Shown here one piece after another: positions 31,916-42,689 of a DNA stretch of 64,000 bases. The first letter of the stretch is position 1; each line of letters begins with the position of its first letter. Source of the DNA: Ceraceosorus guamensis (Eukaryota; Basidiomycota; Exobasidiomycetes; Ceraceosorales; Ceraceosoraceae); the NCBI RefSeq assembly GCF_003144195.1, contig NW_020290005.1:62001-126000 (forward strand), given 5' to 3'. Position numbers and translations under genes: made by a program. The notes below the pieces were generated by a model. That model did not search any database. It worked only from the letters and a program-made list of their open reading frames with translations, and was not told where the DNA came from.

Positions 31916-33449
31916 ATGTCGTCCGCATATCTCTCCAGCGCCGTTTCCCGCATCTCTGGAGTGAGCGCTTCGGAGGAGCTGGGCGACAGCGCTGCTCACC
32001 AACCTGGCGTATCGCCACCCTTGTCACCAGTCAATGAGCGCGACATTGAGCTGAGCGCACCATTGCCAGTCTTTAGATCACACGAGAGGCCTCCAAGCCC
32101 AGAGATGCAGCTCAGAAGAGGATCAGCCTCTGCCCATACGCCCGCGCCGTTGCACGAAGCTGAGCTCAGCCAAGGCGCATCCTTTGGCCATGCACCATCC
32201 GCATACCCACCGCCCGCCCCATCCACGGTGCTCGGTGCCATCACGCCAGGCACGGAAGAAGCAGATCCGCTCCTACTGCGATCTCGTCTCGTCTCGGACA
32301 CGGACCTGCGGCGCAGACCCAGTCAAGCCAAGGGAGGCAGAAAAGCGGAAAAGCGAATGAGGGAGTTTTATGACGAGCAGAATCTGCACATTGAGAGGCT
32401 GCTCAAGCCAATGCATCAGCACGCTTCGGAAGATGCGGAGGAGATGGCGAGTGTGGGCAGGAGCGTCAAGTTTCTCATCTACATCAATATTGCTGCCAAT
32501 TTCGTCCTGGCTGGACTGCAACTCTTTGCCGCCATCTCTTCTGGCTCCCTCTCCCTCTTCGCCACAGCAGCCGACAGCGTGTTCGACCCTTTTGCCAACA
32601 TCTTTTTGAACTGGCTGCATCGCAAATCCGAAAGGCTGGACGAGAGGAAATGGCCATCGGGCGGATCGAGGATTACGAATGCTGGCAACATTGCCTACTC
32701 GTGCATCATGCTCAGCGTCTCGCTCATCCTCATCGTCGAAAGTATTCGAGACATTGCTACACACAAAGCGGGAGAGGAGAACGATCTCTACATTCCTTCC
32801 TTGGTCGCCGTAGGTGTGGCCTTTGCCACCAAGCTCACGCTAGCCGTCGTCAACTACGGTCTCCGCAAGTACAGCTCGCAACTGGAAATGCTCTACGTCG
32901 ACTGCCGCAACGATCTGGTGAGTACTTTCTTTGTGCGCTGGATGGCGTTCAGTACTGCTCGAAGCAGATGCCACGCGTATCTTGTGAGGGTGACTGACTC
33001 TCCCTCGCCTTCCTGCGCCGTAGTGGATCAATGGCTTTGGTATCTTCACCGCCGCAGCTGGAGCGAAGATCGCGTGGTGGATCGACCCACTGGGCGCCAT
33101 CATCATCTCCATCGGCATCGTGGTGGTCTGGACGCGCACCGCCTTTTCCGAGTTCAAAGAGCTGTGTGGGGCGTCGGCGCCCACGGAATTCTATCAGTTG
33201 GTCACCTACAACGCCATGCTGCACTCGGAACACATCAAGTCCATCGACTCCATCAAGGCCTATCACTCTGGCCCAAATTACTTCGTCGAAGTGGACATCG
33301 TCATGGACAGCAGCGCCCCGCTCAGCCTCACCCACGATGTTTCTCAAGACCTTCAGGATCGTCTGGAGAGCTTGCCTCGCGTGGAAAGATGCTTCGTGCA
33401 CGTAGATTGGGAGGTCACTCACGCTCCTGAGCACCGCAAGACTCGATGA
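31916..33449 (+). CDS. Cation diffusion facilitator, Mn-type
   Basis: Two exons, 31916..32917 and 33024..33449, giving 475 aa. A long polar N-terminal region of about 180 residues precedes the first helix, KFLIYINIAANFVLAGLQLF. Helix 2 carries DSVFDPFANIF and helix 5 carries DCRND. Asp-x-x-x-Asp in both helices is the signature of manganese CDFs (plant MTP8-11 class) and differs from the HxxxD of zinc CDFs. The C-terminal cytoplasmic domain (HSEHIKSIDSIKAYHSGPNYFVEVDIVMD) is the usual dimerising metallochaperone-like fold. The intron falls directly after the helix-5 metal site. It probably moves Mn2+ into a vacuole or Golgi lumen in exchange for protons. The start chosen is the ATG at 31916; earlier in-frame codons are not ATG. 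Confidence 0.92.
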
Positions 33450-34359
33450 GCGGTGAGAAGCGGCAAGGAGCGGAATCGAGGAATCGAGCCGACTTGTTGT
33501 GCACGTGTTCACATGTACATGACCTCTTATGCTCTGGCCTAATCGACGTATCATCGCATCAAGATAAAGTACAGTCTCCTTGAACAAACACATCCGCCCT
33601 CGCAGCTCGCTGCACAGTATTGCTGGAATTGGGCCCTCTTGCGTCCAGCATGTGTATCACCGATGAGCGTTTGACAACGTGGAGTCTGCATGCAATCGTG
33701 CTTGCACACGAAACTGTCGGAGCGTCTGGTCAAGTAGTGCGGTGACATGGCGTGCCTATAAAACCTGCAATTACGCGATGGTCAAGTACAATGAAATGGA
33801 TGACTTTGCGAGACGCCAACCCGAGTAGAACACGAGGCTTGACCTGCGCGAATCGCTCTATAGCGCGTACGCGAGTCGATGATGGTGCGCGCGGAGCGCA
33901 CAAAACTGACCAAGGTGCATTTCAGAACGTCGACGAAATGGCTGTTCAAGATAACCGAACGATCGATTGAGAGGGCATCTTCGAAAAAGCCGGTCAGCAC
34001 ACTGGCTCGTGACTAGGAGGCAAAAGCTTGCCCCGCGTTGCGTCTGGCCATACGCAATGTACGTCAACATCCAAGCATCAGGATGACGAGCATCATGCGA
34101 AACAGAGCATCTGCTCACGCAGCGCGCACAATCGAGCCTAATAAGCTGAACGAGAATTTTTGAAGCTCGCGAGCCGGATCGCTAGGTAAGGGGCGGGCCG
34201 GGCCGCATGTGCGGTCAGGCTGGCTCGCAGAGCGCACTCAGAGAGTGCCTCGAAGTCAAGTCATGAGCTTCCAATGACATCGAGAATACAATGTAAGAAG
34301 CGAGTTCGCTCGGAGAAGACATGGTGAAAAGTGCCTATTGGGAGCGCAGACGAGTAGCG
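33450..34359. other. Convergent intergenic region
   Basis: About 900 bp between stop codons. I see no gene, repeat or RNA signature. Confidence 0.45.
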
Positions 34360-36264
34360 CTAATTGAATCGGCTCTCTAGAGATTCCTGCAGTCTGTCCG
34401 ACAGTCTTCCACCTGCCAATCGTCTGTCGAGTCCAGCCTCACTTCGGATGGTGCCGTTGGAGCGTCGTCCCGATTCATCGCCGAATCGTTCCGCCAAGGA
34501 AGAGGCATTGGACATGCCTCCGCCTCTTCTATCTTTGTTGTGCGACCACCTCTCGGCATCCGCTCCAGCATCAGCATCGAATGCACCGCTTCTTCGACCT
34601 CGTCCCCTGCGCCGATCAGCCCACTCATCGGCGTGCATCCCACCCCCGCCTCTCCTCCTCGACTCTCCTCCATCGTCCGCTCTGCCGACCCCACCCAGAT
34701 CATCCCAGCCTCTGGAACCCGCACCGGGGGCTCGCATGGCCCCTCGACCCTTGATACGAACGTGGCTTGCAGGCGAATCTGAAGCTCTCTCAGCTCGGCG
34801 AACTGGACTAGCAGATCTGTCCCTGTTCCTGTCGTGCAAGGTCTCCAGTTCTTCATCCAGCGCGTCCATAGCAGCTCGGTTAGATCCTCCCCGACCTCGT
34901 CTATGTTCACCAGTGCCTTCTACGTAACGCTGACCTCGATCGTTCTGATCGAATCGGTCGTGCTGCCAGCTCTCATCGATCCGAGAGCCAAGCCTCATCA
35001 AGGGGTATTTATCGTCGTCATCGTCCCCTTCCCGTTTCCTCAAATCGTCAAGCTCTGCATCCATAGCATCGATCATGCTCTGACCTTCGTTTCCCCTCCC
35101 TCGCGAGCGTTTGGGAGCAATGTCCAAAAGCCTGGGCACCACTTCTCTGCCCGCATCCCGTCCATGCTGCCTATACCATTCGCTGGTGCTGCCTCCTGCT
35201 GCTTGCGGCCCATCCGTTGGAGAACGTGGCTCTCCTCGCCGTCTGCCGGCTTTGGTGTCACTGCTTTCCAAAGCGTATCTGACCCAGAGCGGACCACGAA
35301 GCTTTCGTAGTGCTTGGCGTGTAGGATCATTCTCCAGCGCGGATTCTTCCTCAGCAGCCATCTCTGCATAGATTGCAGGGGCGTCTGCTGGCAGCTCTGC
35401 CCGCCTTTTCTCCGCCTCTTTGTGACTCCTGAGAACGGTCATCAGAGTCTCCTTCTCGTTGCTGCTGTACAACTTGACCGGCAAGTTGCGCACTCTGCGA
35501 GGCAGCAGTAGCGCCTCGACCAGCTCTTGAGGGATCTCTTCTGCCGGAGTTTCGCCGCGCTCGTGCAGGAGCTGAATTTGAGCCGCTGCTTCGACGTGGT
35601 CTAGAGAGGGATACGAGGAGTCTGAGCCGCTCTCGGAGGTCGTGAGTTGCAGAGCTGCAAGGGCCGAATTGGCGTCGGAGAAGACGACTACAGCGCTTTG
35701 ATCGTCTATCCATTCGAGCCCAAGAGGTGCAGCGCCGAAGTGCGTGATCAGTGCAAAGAGTCGAGAAGTGGATAGTTGTGTGATCGGTGATCCGCTAAGA
35801 TGCAGAGCGACCAGACGAACGTCGAGGCCGCCGCCAATGGGTCCAGGCACAGTCGGAGCAGGTCCTGCACAACGGCGGACACCAGGTGAGCATTGCACAG
35901 CGAGGGAGCCTGCTCTGAGGCCTTGATACTCACCAGCAGCTTGCTCCGAGTCTAGCTTCTGCAGAGCCATCACGAGGCTCTCCTCATCAGGAGCGCCAGG
36001 GATGATGCTTCCGTGCTTTTGAGGCAAAGCATAGAAGCGCGCACCTCTCCTCTCCGCCTCGCTTCTCCTCCTCTCTTGAAGCCTCAGCGCTGCTCGGTTG
36101 ATCGGGTTGCCATCCGCGTCATACTGCTCCTCCTCATCCTCTTCACCTGACATGCCATCCGCATCTTCTTTGCCGTAGAACACCTCGTGAGGCGCAAGTC
36201 TCGGATTGAGGTCGGCAGCTTCCGAGCTAGTGATGTCGTCTGAGGGACCGTAGTCCAGCTCCAT
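34360..36264 (-). CDS. NCBP3: Nuclear cap-binding protein subunit 3-like (NCBP3 / C17orf85 family)
   Basis: Exons 36264..35934 and 35864..34360 give 611 aa. The 69-nt intron keeps the frame open and would add residues if retained. An RRM-like segment at about residues 120-180 includes LFALITHFGAAPLGLEWIDDQSAVVVF, the family core in which WIDD..x.VVF forms the cap-binding beta strand. The downstream block RQALRKLRGPLWVRYALESSDTK matches the second conserved NCBP3 motif. The C-terminal half is disordered and rich in Arg, Gly and Asp (RGRGG, RRGRGRRSG), as expected for an RNA-binding tail. Expected role: with NCBP1, an alternative cap-binding complex supporting mRNA export. It is divergent from PUP1, with 757 bp between starts. 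Confidence 0.85.
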   Translation of the reverse strand: MELDYGPSDDITSSEAADLNPRLAPHEVFYGKEDADGMSGEEDEEEQYDADGNPINRAALRLQERRRSEAERRGARFYALPQKHGSIIPGAPDEESLVMALQKLDSEQAAGEYQGLRAGSLAVQCSPGVRRCAGPAPTVPGPIGGGLDVRLVALHLSGSPITQLSTSRLFALITHFGAAPLGLEWIDDQSAVVVFSDANSALAALQLTTSESGSDSSYPSLDHVEAAAQIQLLHERGETPAEEIPQELVEALLLPRRVRNLPVKLYSSNEKETLMTVLRSHKEAEKRRAELPADAPAIYAEMAAEEESALENDPTRQALRKLRGPLWVRYALESSDTKAGRRRGEPRSPTDGPQAAGGSTSEWYRQHGRDAGREVVPRLLDIAPKRSRGRGNEGQSMIDAMDAELDDLRKREGDDDDDKYPLMRLGSRIDESWQHDRFDQNDRGQRYVEGTGEHRRGRGGSNRAAMDALDEELETLHDRNRDRSASPVRRAERASDSPASHVRIKGRGAMRAPGAGSRGWDDLGGVGRADDGGESRRRGGGGMHADEWADRRRGRGRRSGAFDADAGADAERWSHNKDRRGGGMSNASSLAERFGDESGRRSNGTIRSEAGLDRRLAGGRLSDRLQESLESRFN

Positions 36265-37021
36265 TGCGAATGGTGAACGTCTGCGAAGCTTAAATTTAGT
36301 GGCAAAAGGTCAAAATGGGAGCGCAATATGAACGAATTGCGCGGTGCGCCGCCTTGAGAAGGACAGCTGGAGATGATCGCGGGCGTGGCGACAGTACTGG
36401 CCCGACTTCCGGGAGGATGTGGATGAGACGAGAACGAGTCAAGGTCTTGCCTCCAAGAGTCGGTTTCGTGGTCCGAGCAAGAGAGCGAGTCAGACGTGCG
36501 AGTGGACGTAGTCGTGTGGAATACGCATCTCGAGCCATGTGCTCACCTGCAAGTCTGGACCACAGCAGCTTCCTAGCGTCTCGAGTCCAGCCGGAACATG
36601 ATGTGATATGTGAATGGTGAATCAAATGCATGCACGCGCTGCCCGTAATCATGTTCACCACTTCCTCATCGCCCCCACGTGGAGGGGGAAGACGGGCATC
36701 TCATGCAGCGATCCAATCACGAATTAAGCAGCAACTTTTACTCACGACTGTGACTGCAGGGCTGGCCCGAGCGTGCGCGTCCCACTCCGCTCGCGCGTCT
36801 CTCGTGACTGCTGCACGCACCGGCCAAGGGTTAAGGACGCGCGTCCGATACGGAGGGCTGCATGTACGCTTCTACACTCACGCTACACTCACACCACACG
36901 CATCACTTCCTCATTTCATTCGTGACCCTGTTTGAGCTCAGCGTTGCACGCTTCTGGCCGAAATAGTCACTACAACAAGCCTGCATCTCATCTTTAACCG
37001 CCATATAGATAAGCGTGCAAC
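36265..37021. promoter_or_regulatory. Divergent promoter region, NCBP3 / PUP1
   Basis: 757 bp. It holds a CTCACGACT copy extended to CTCACGACTGTGACTG (36741..36756), a TCACGAAT near 36717, and an AGTGGCAAAA box at 36298..36307 that resembles the yeast proteasome element GGTGGCAAA but lies close to NCBP3 rather than PUP1. A CATATAGATAAG stretch near 37002 could act as a TATA-like element for PUP1. Confidence 0.45.
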
Positions 37022-38248
37022 ATGGCAGCGGCGTTTACGTCCACAACCTCCAAGTCAGGCTTTGACTTCGGTCTGCACAGTCGCAATGCTCATTTGGCAT
37101 CTCAAGGGCACGCCTTGCCCAAGGCCACAAGCACGGGTACCACCATCGTCGGATGTGTGTACGAGGACGGCATCGTTCTAGGAGCAGATACCCGGGCTAC
37201 GGAAGGGAGCATTGTAGCGGACAAGAACTGCGAAAAAGTGAGGCACGGCCAAAAGTCTGGGCAGCGGAAGAAGCATCGGTCGAATGTCTTGTTCGCCACC
37301 AGCCGATCTGGATGACTAACACCATCCGTGCTTACCTATCTCCCTTCTTCAGATCCACTACATCTCTGACAACATCAGGTGCTGCGGAGCCGGCACTGCC
37401 GCCGACACGGAATTTGTGACCGCACTCATCAGTTCTAACATGCAATTACACGAACTTCACACGGGCCGCAAACCGAGGGTGGTGACGGCAATGACTATGC
37501 TCAAGCAGAGGCTCTTCCAGTGAGCGGCAATATCAGTGCCGAGATGATCGGAGCATCTCCCGCTCATACATGCGCTCCCCTCTTCCTCACTCCTTCTCTT
37601 GCAGATACCAAGGCCACGTCGGTGCAGCGCTCGTGCTTGGAGGTGTGGATGCCACTGGTCCCCAGCTTTTCACCATCGCGCCTCACGGAAGCACAGACAA
37701 ACTGCCTTACGTGACCATGGGCAGCGGTTCTCTAGGTAAGATTTCGAATCCTCTCAAATTCGTGGTGGCGAGCATCATTGCTGACGCTCTGATTTGCTCG
37801 TTCACCGCCTGCAAACAGCCGCAATGTCCGTATTCGAGACTGGATGGACACCAAAGATGTCTCGTGCAGCAGCAGTCGAACTTGTCGTGAACGCAATTTC
37901 TGCGGGAATCTTCAACGACTTGGGATCCGGCTCGAACGTCGATGTTGCAGTCATCACGGAGAAAGAATCCGAGTATCTCAGGAATTACGTCAAGCCAAAT
38001 GAGAGGGGCATCAAGGAGGCCAAGTATGGCGTGGGCCTCAAGGGCGTCACACCCATCACAAAGGAAAAGATTTGGGAGATGCTTGTGAAGGAGGGTAAGT
38101 CTGAGGGCGTGTCATCAGAGACCGCGCGTCACTGGTGGTCCACTGTTGCTGACTTTGCGCAATCACTGCTCCTGCTCAAGACGTCTTGGAGCTCGGCAAG
38201 CCTCCTCAAGCTGCTGCCGCTACTGGCGAAGCTATGGATCAGTCATAG
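37022..38248 (+). CDS. PUP1: 20S proteasome subunit beta2 (trypsin-like)
   Basis: Five exons: 37022..37237, 37353..37519, 37605..37735, 37819..38094 and 38181..38248, giving 285 aa. A 39-residue propeptide ends in Gly39, and autocatalytic cleavage would expose Thr40 in TGTTIVG. In mature numbering the catalytic residues are Thr1 (T40), Asp17 (D56, in GADTRAT) and Lys33 (K72). Further beta2 blocks: [46 protein letters not shown] and [11 protein letters not shown]. The C-terminal extension that embraces beta3 is present. It cleaves after basic residues in the nuclear and cytosolic proteasome. It converges with BPL1, stop to stop 191 bp apart. Confidence 0.97.
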
Positions 38249-38439
38249 CGGTCTCAGCAGAAGCGTTGTAATGACAGAGGCCCAAATGTGATGTGATCAC
38301 TGCATTTCAGCATTGAAAATGTCAGAAGGGCACTGCTGGGCAAGAAGTGGCAGAGCATGGTGACAAGAAGCAAGGACAATGGCTAGGCTGTGGAGGTCAT
38401 GCAGGGTAAAGGGTAAAGGAAGTCAGGCCCGAGACTTGA

Positions 38440-41358
38440 TCAAGTCTTGGTTCTGATGAGATTCTTGATCATATCGAAACTGTTGCCATCAGGCTGCAGA
38501 TCGATCCAAGGCTCTCCGGCGATACCGCCTCCTGCGTTGCCCCAAGCTCCCGGGCTAGTGGAGGTCAGCTTTGATTCCACCGGCACCGCGCGAAGGGTAC
38601 CGTGATCGGCTGCTATGCCCACGATGCGCGCTCGTTGTGGCGGCTCGCGGTCGTATAAGGTGGTTTCTTGATCGCTGAGCTCGAGTATCGTAGATTCGTG
38701 TCAGTCAAGCTGGTGCGGCTGCCACGCTGCTTCGGCTTTGTGGGCATCTCGAGGACTAGGGAAGCGCACTCACGAATGCAACCACACCTGCTCGTACAGA
38801 GGTACGAACGGCTCAAAGGAGCCGCCGCCTCCGGCAAAAACCCTCCAAAGCTTCTCCAACGTGGCGAGCACGGCGCCTGCCAGCTTTTCCTGGGAGATGG
38901 GTTCCAACGCGGCTTCACCAGCGGACAGGCGAGAGTTGTGATTGGCGATCAAATCGGACAGAGAGGTGGTCGGTCGAGCATTGAGACAATTGATGCCGCA
39001 GCCTATGTACGTGCCAGCAGACGAGGCAAAACGAGCGATGGTATGAGTACGTCTAGCAGGCACCCGATCGTGGCGGACAACAGCAAGCAAATCACTCACC
39101 CAGTACCAGCTGGAAGTCTTTGCCGGCAAATTGGCTGTTGACAAGGATGCCGGCAAGCTTTGCATAGTTGCGCCCGTTGTGAACGAAGGTACCGGTTCGA
39201 GGCTTTGCATCTTCTTCGCTCCGAGATTGCCCTACGTCCGCGTACACATCGTTCGGCCACTTGACCCTCAATTTGGGGCCCAGGTGCTTCGCGTAGTCTG
39301 GGCCCAGAGCACCTGATCTGACGGACTCGACGATGGCCAGCGCTGCCAGGTACTGGATGAATACCACCCCTCTGGCGCTCGATTGAGGTAGGAGAAGCAC
39401 GGTACTGAATTGCAGGCAACCCAGGGGGCTGATCCACGCATTCTTCCCTCGACCTCGCCCAGCTACCTGGTGTGTCGCAAACACCGTAGCTCCAAGCGGC
39501 GAATGAGCCAGGAGGTGCGCATTTCTGGGGGTGGTTCACGAGATAGAAAAAGGGAGTAAGCACAGCGACGACTCGACGAACCACCGCCCTCGGCCGGATG
39601 TGCTTACTTTTCGAGCAAGGTCTGAGTGCTTGTAACGACCTCTCCGTACAAGATCGAATGCCCCAGCCTTTCCTCGCTCTCTGATGCAGGCCATCCGCCA
39701 AATCCCGAAGTTTTTGGTCTCAGTTGAGCGAGTGAGCTTACTGTCGGATCCAATATCCTTGATCGGGATACCTCCAGGCATCTGAAATATTCTGCCATGT
39801 CAAAGTGAGGGGTCAGAGTCTTTGGATCGGGAAGAAAAGAGGTTGCTGCTAGCGAGCCTGGAGCTGCGAGAGGAGATCCGGGAAATATGAGAATGTATTT
39901 AGGCACCTTGTGTAGGTTCACCTCCCTGCTAGTCTCCACTCTGCCAGCAGTCTCGGCATCCACACCAGAAGCCTGGACCTGCACTTCTTCTTCATAAGGG
40001 CTATAGTCGGCCTCTCGCAATGCCCGTTTGACGACGTGCGATACTGCAGGCGCAGAGTAGTAGTGCAGCAAGTCGTTGCTGTCTGCATTGGAGAAGAAGT
40101 GTGAGTCCGAGACTAGCCCAGGTGTGGGGAACGACTCGTCCAGCAGATCAGGCGAGAGCAGGTGAGGAAGATCGGTCTGCTGCGCTGGTGTTGCATCGGC
40201 ATCTTGGGTATGCAGAAGCGCTAAGCAGTTGCCAATCAGACCAGGCATGTTCGACATTGCGAACAACGGTGTAAGGCGAATCCGATTGGTGTCGAGTGCC
40301 GACGCAGATGGGTTCGCAGATGCTGCGCCTGCTGTAGGTCGAGACTCGTCTGGAGGAGCTACAAAAGCCGGGAGGTCCACCTCGAGGCCGAGCTCAGTGT
40401 GCAGCGTCGATGCAAAGAGTCGCAAACGCTCATTCTCAAGGTAAGAAAGGGAAGCCGCTGTCAAGCCTCCCGCCCCATGCTTGGCCGCTCCTTCCGTAGC
40501 ATCAGATCCTGCCGCTTGCGTGATCGTTCTCGAGTGGGCGTGTATGGGAAATTCTGGATGCGTGCCGAAGAGCAGTGCCCTTCCACCGCTCTTTGACGTC
40601 TCACTTGATGATCTGCTGACATCAACGCTGACCACTGCTGGTTGACCTGCAAACTGCGGCTTGATGCCATCTCTTGCTTGTAGGGCAGGATACCGAGCAA
40701 TGACTCGCACCTGCCTTCCATCCACAGTCGCCTTGCCATCCTCTGGAAGGAGAAACGCGCCTCCGCCGTTGTATGCGCATGTCCAGCTGTCAGCCCTGCT
40801 TGCGAGGTGATTGTCTCTTGAGCCGTGCTGCGAAGCTTCGACGTCGAGCTTGGTCAGCCTGGCGCCTGCATCGCTTTCGTAGACGAAGCCGTCGTAGGCA
40901 GTACCAGCGCAAGTCCCTGGGAAGCATTGCAGAGCGGGCCGATCGCCGACCACTTCCATGTCTGTTCCAGGTTGGAAGCGACACACGGCAGAAGAGTAGT
41001 AGGCTCCCGCGCATATCCCAAGAAAAGATCCGCCTTGCTCTATGTATGCTCTGATTCGCTCGTCAGCTCGCTGTGGTGGAGGGGATGTTGTGGAAGAGGC
41101 GCTCGAGGTCGATGCGCTCCCGCTGCTGCCAGCGCTGACGATGCTCCTGAACTTGCCCAGCTCCGCGACATAAGGCAGGTCTCGGCCGCCAGGCAGGACA
41201 AGCAGCGCAGCATCGCCTTCCCAAGGTTCTAGAGCCAGCGATTGGGCACTGACGAGCTGGACGTCGTACGTGGGTAGCAACCTCTTCAACGTACCTAGCG
41301 TGTGCAGGAGCGCCGAGGATGCTACACCGGGTCCGCTGTAGATGAGCACTTTGGACAT
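38440..41358 (-). CDS. BPL1: Biotin-protein ligase (holocarboxylase synthetase)
   Basis: Four exons: 41358..39608, 39524..39100, 39002..38774 and 38674..38440, giving 879 aa. The N-terminal half is the fungal Bpl1 glutamine-amidotransferase-like domain (KVLIYSGPGVASSALLHTLG, GGSFLGICAGAYYSS). The catalytic half begins after exon 1. GRGRGK at about residues 606-611 is the biotinyl-AMP loop. LRVKWPNDVYAD and YAKLAGILVNSQ are the biotin/ATP-binding strands. The C-terminal SH3-like cap domain carries RARIVGIAADHGTLRAV. It attaches biotin to acetyl-CoA carboxylase, pyruvate carboxylase and Arc1-type targets. Acceptors were chosen where the phase and the family motif agree. Confidence 0.96.
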
Positions 41359-42689
41359 GGCGATGGTGTCGGAGAGGTGGAGGGAGCTCAGAGGATGAGC
41401 GCGTTGCTAAGGAACCCCGCGTCACACCTTTGCGCGGCAGCCTGACTATGGAGAGGGCGAAACCCTGCGGACCAGCGGAGCGGGCGCTTATTGAGCGGCG
41501 ATGCCCCGGACGGTTTCCCCGCCTCGGATGTTGGGGCAGGAATTAACCTTCTGCAGAAAGCGGTGCGGTGCTTGCCGAGCTCAGAGCAGCTTTTTTGTAG
41601 CTGCAATCCTCAGAGCGCGACGTGCCAACATCCACCACGGCCACTGGTCTCTGTCTCCTCTTGAATGATCAAAGAATTGAAGCTTAATCGAGACAACAGA
41701 AACGCCAGCCACGTCGAGCCGTGAGCGCAGGCGAATGTGCACTCTTTACCCGTGACTCGTGGCTGTGACTCGCAGCATCTAGCTGGGACGTTGGTCCGAT
41801 TTTGTTGGCAGCATTCCAGGGTCGCAGCGTCGCATATGTCGCGTGAGTTGTATCGTGATCAGCAGATGTCAAAACAAGAAATCTTAAATGCTATATATGG
41901 CTATGATATGCATGCAATTAAGCAATTGCATCCACGCGACGCCCATCAGCATTTGCGCCTGCACAACATCATTTGTAGGGAGCAAGCAAGGCTCGAGTCA
42001 AGAGGGTGAACCGGGTGCAAGCACGACTATATATACTCACGACTGTGACTGTGACTGACTGCATGGGGCAGCAATCACAATCGTGAATTGTCCTCGTGCA
42101 GCACAAATCACATACGCGGCGCCATCGTCGTCCGGATTCGCGGTCCCGTCTCACGTCAAAGCTTCGGAAAAGAGGATCCGGTGGGACTAATATACATGTG
42201 AATGAAGTCGTAATTTTGTCGTCAACTGAGAAATCCTTGCACACGCGATCATCAGTCTTTCGCAAGGGCCGACGCACGCACTTGACGGCCTTGATGCCTG
42301 CTGCTTCCACCGCGCCCTCCTGACGCTGAGCCGAGCAATGCAATCAAGAGTCAAAGTGGCCTGTCGCGCAACAACTTCTGGCATACTCCGCGAACCGACC
42401 ACGAAAGCAGCATGCTTTAACGACAGGTGAGGTCGTCGGTAACAGATTATAGGAGGATGTGAAAGGGCGAAAGGGAGAAAATTAAGTGGTTGAACTGAGG
42501 CTACATTTCGGTGGCCACGCATCAGCTAGACTGGACCGACGACTTTCTCTGCTAGAGCCTACGTGGATGACTGTATCACAGGGTTAGGGCTTTGGGGCTA
42601 CGTGCGAAAGACTCGCGTGCAAAAGAGGATAGATGGGAGGCCGAGACTATTCCGAAGCCAAAAGAGAGGGAGATGATGACTGGCTGCAG
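41359..42689. other. Intergenic region with a TATA-linked CTCACGACT module
   Basis: About 1.3 kb. CTATATATACTCACGACTGTG lies around 42026-42046, followed by three GTGACT units. Other features are AATCACAATCGTGAATT near 42077 and an AT-rich stretch at 41860-41930. I see no gene. Confidence 0.5.

Noticed and set aside
36298-36307. AGTGGCAAAA as a proteasome-associated control element for PUP1
   Set aside because: It differs from GGTGGCAAA, lies over 700 bp from PUP1 and next to NCBP3, and an Rpn4-like regulator is not established in this lineage.
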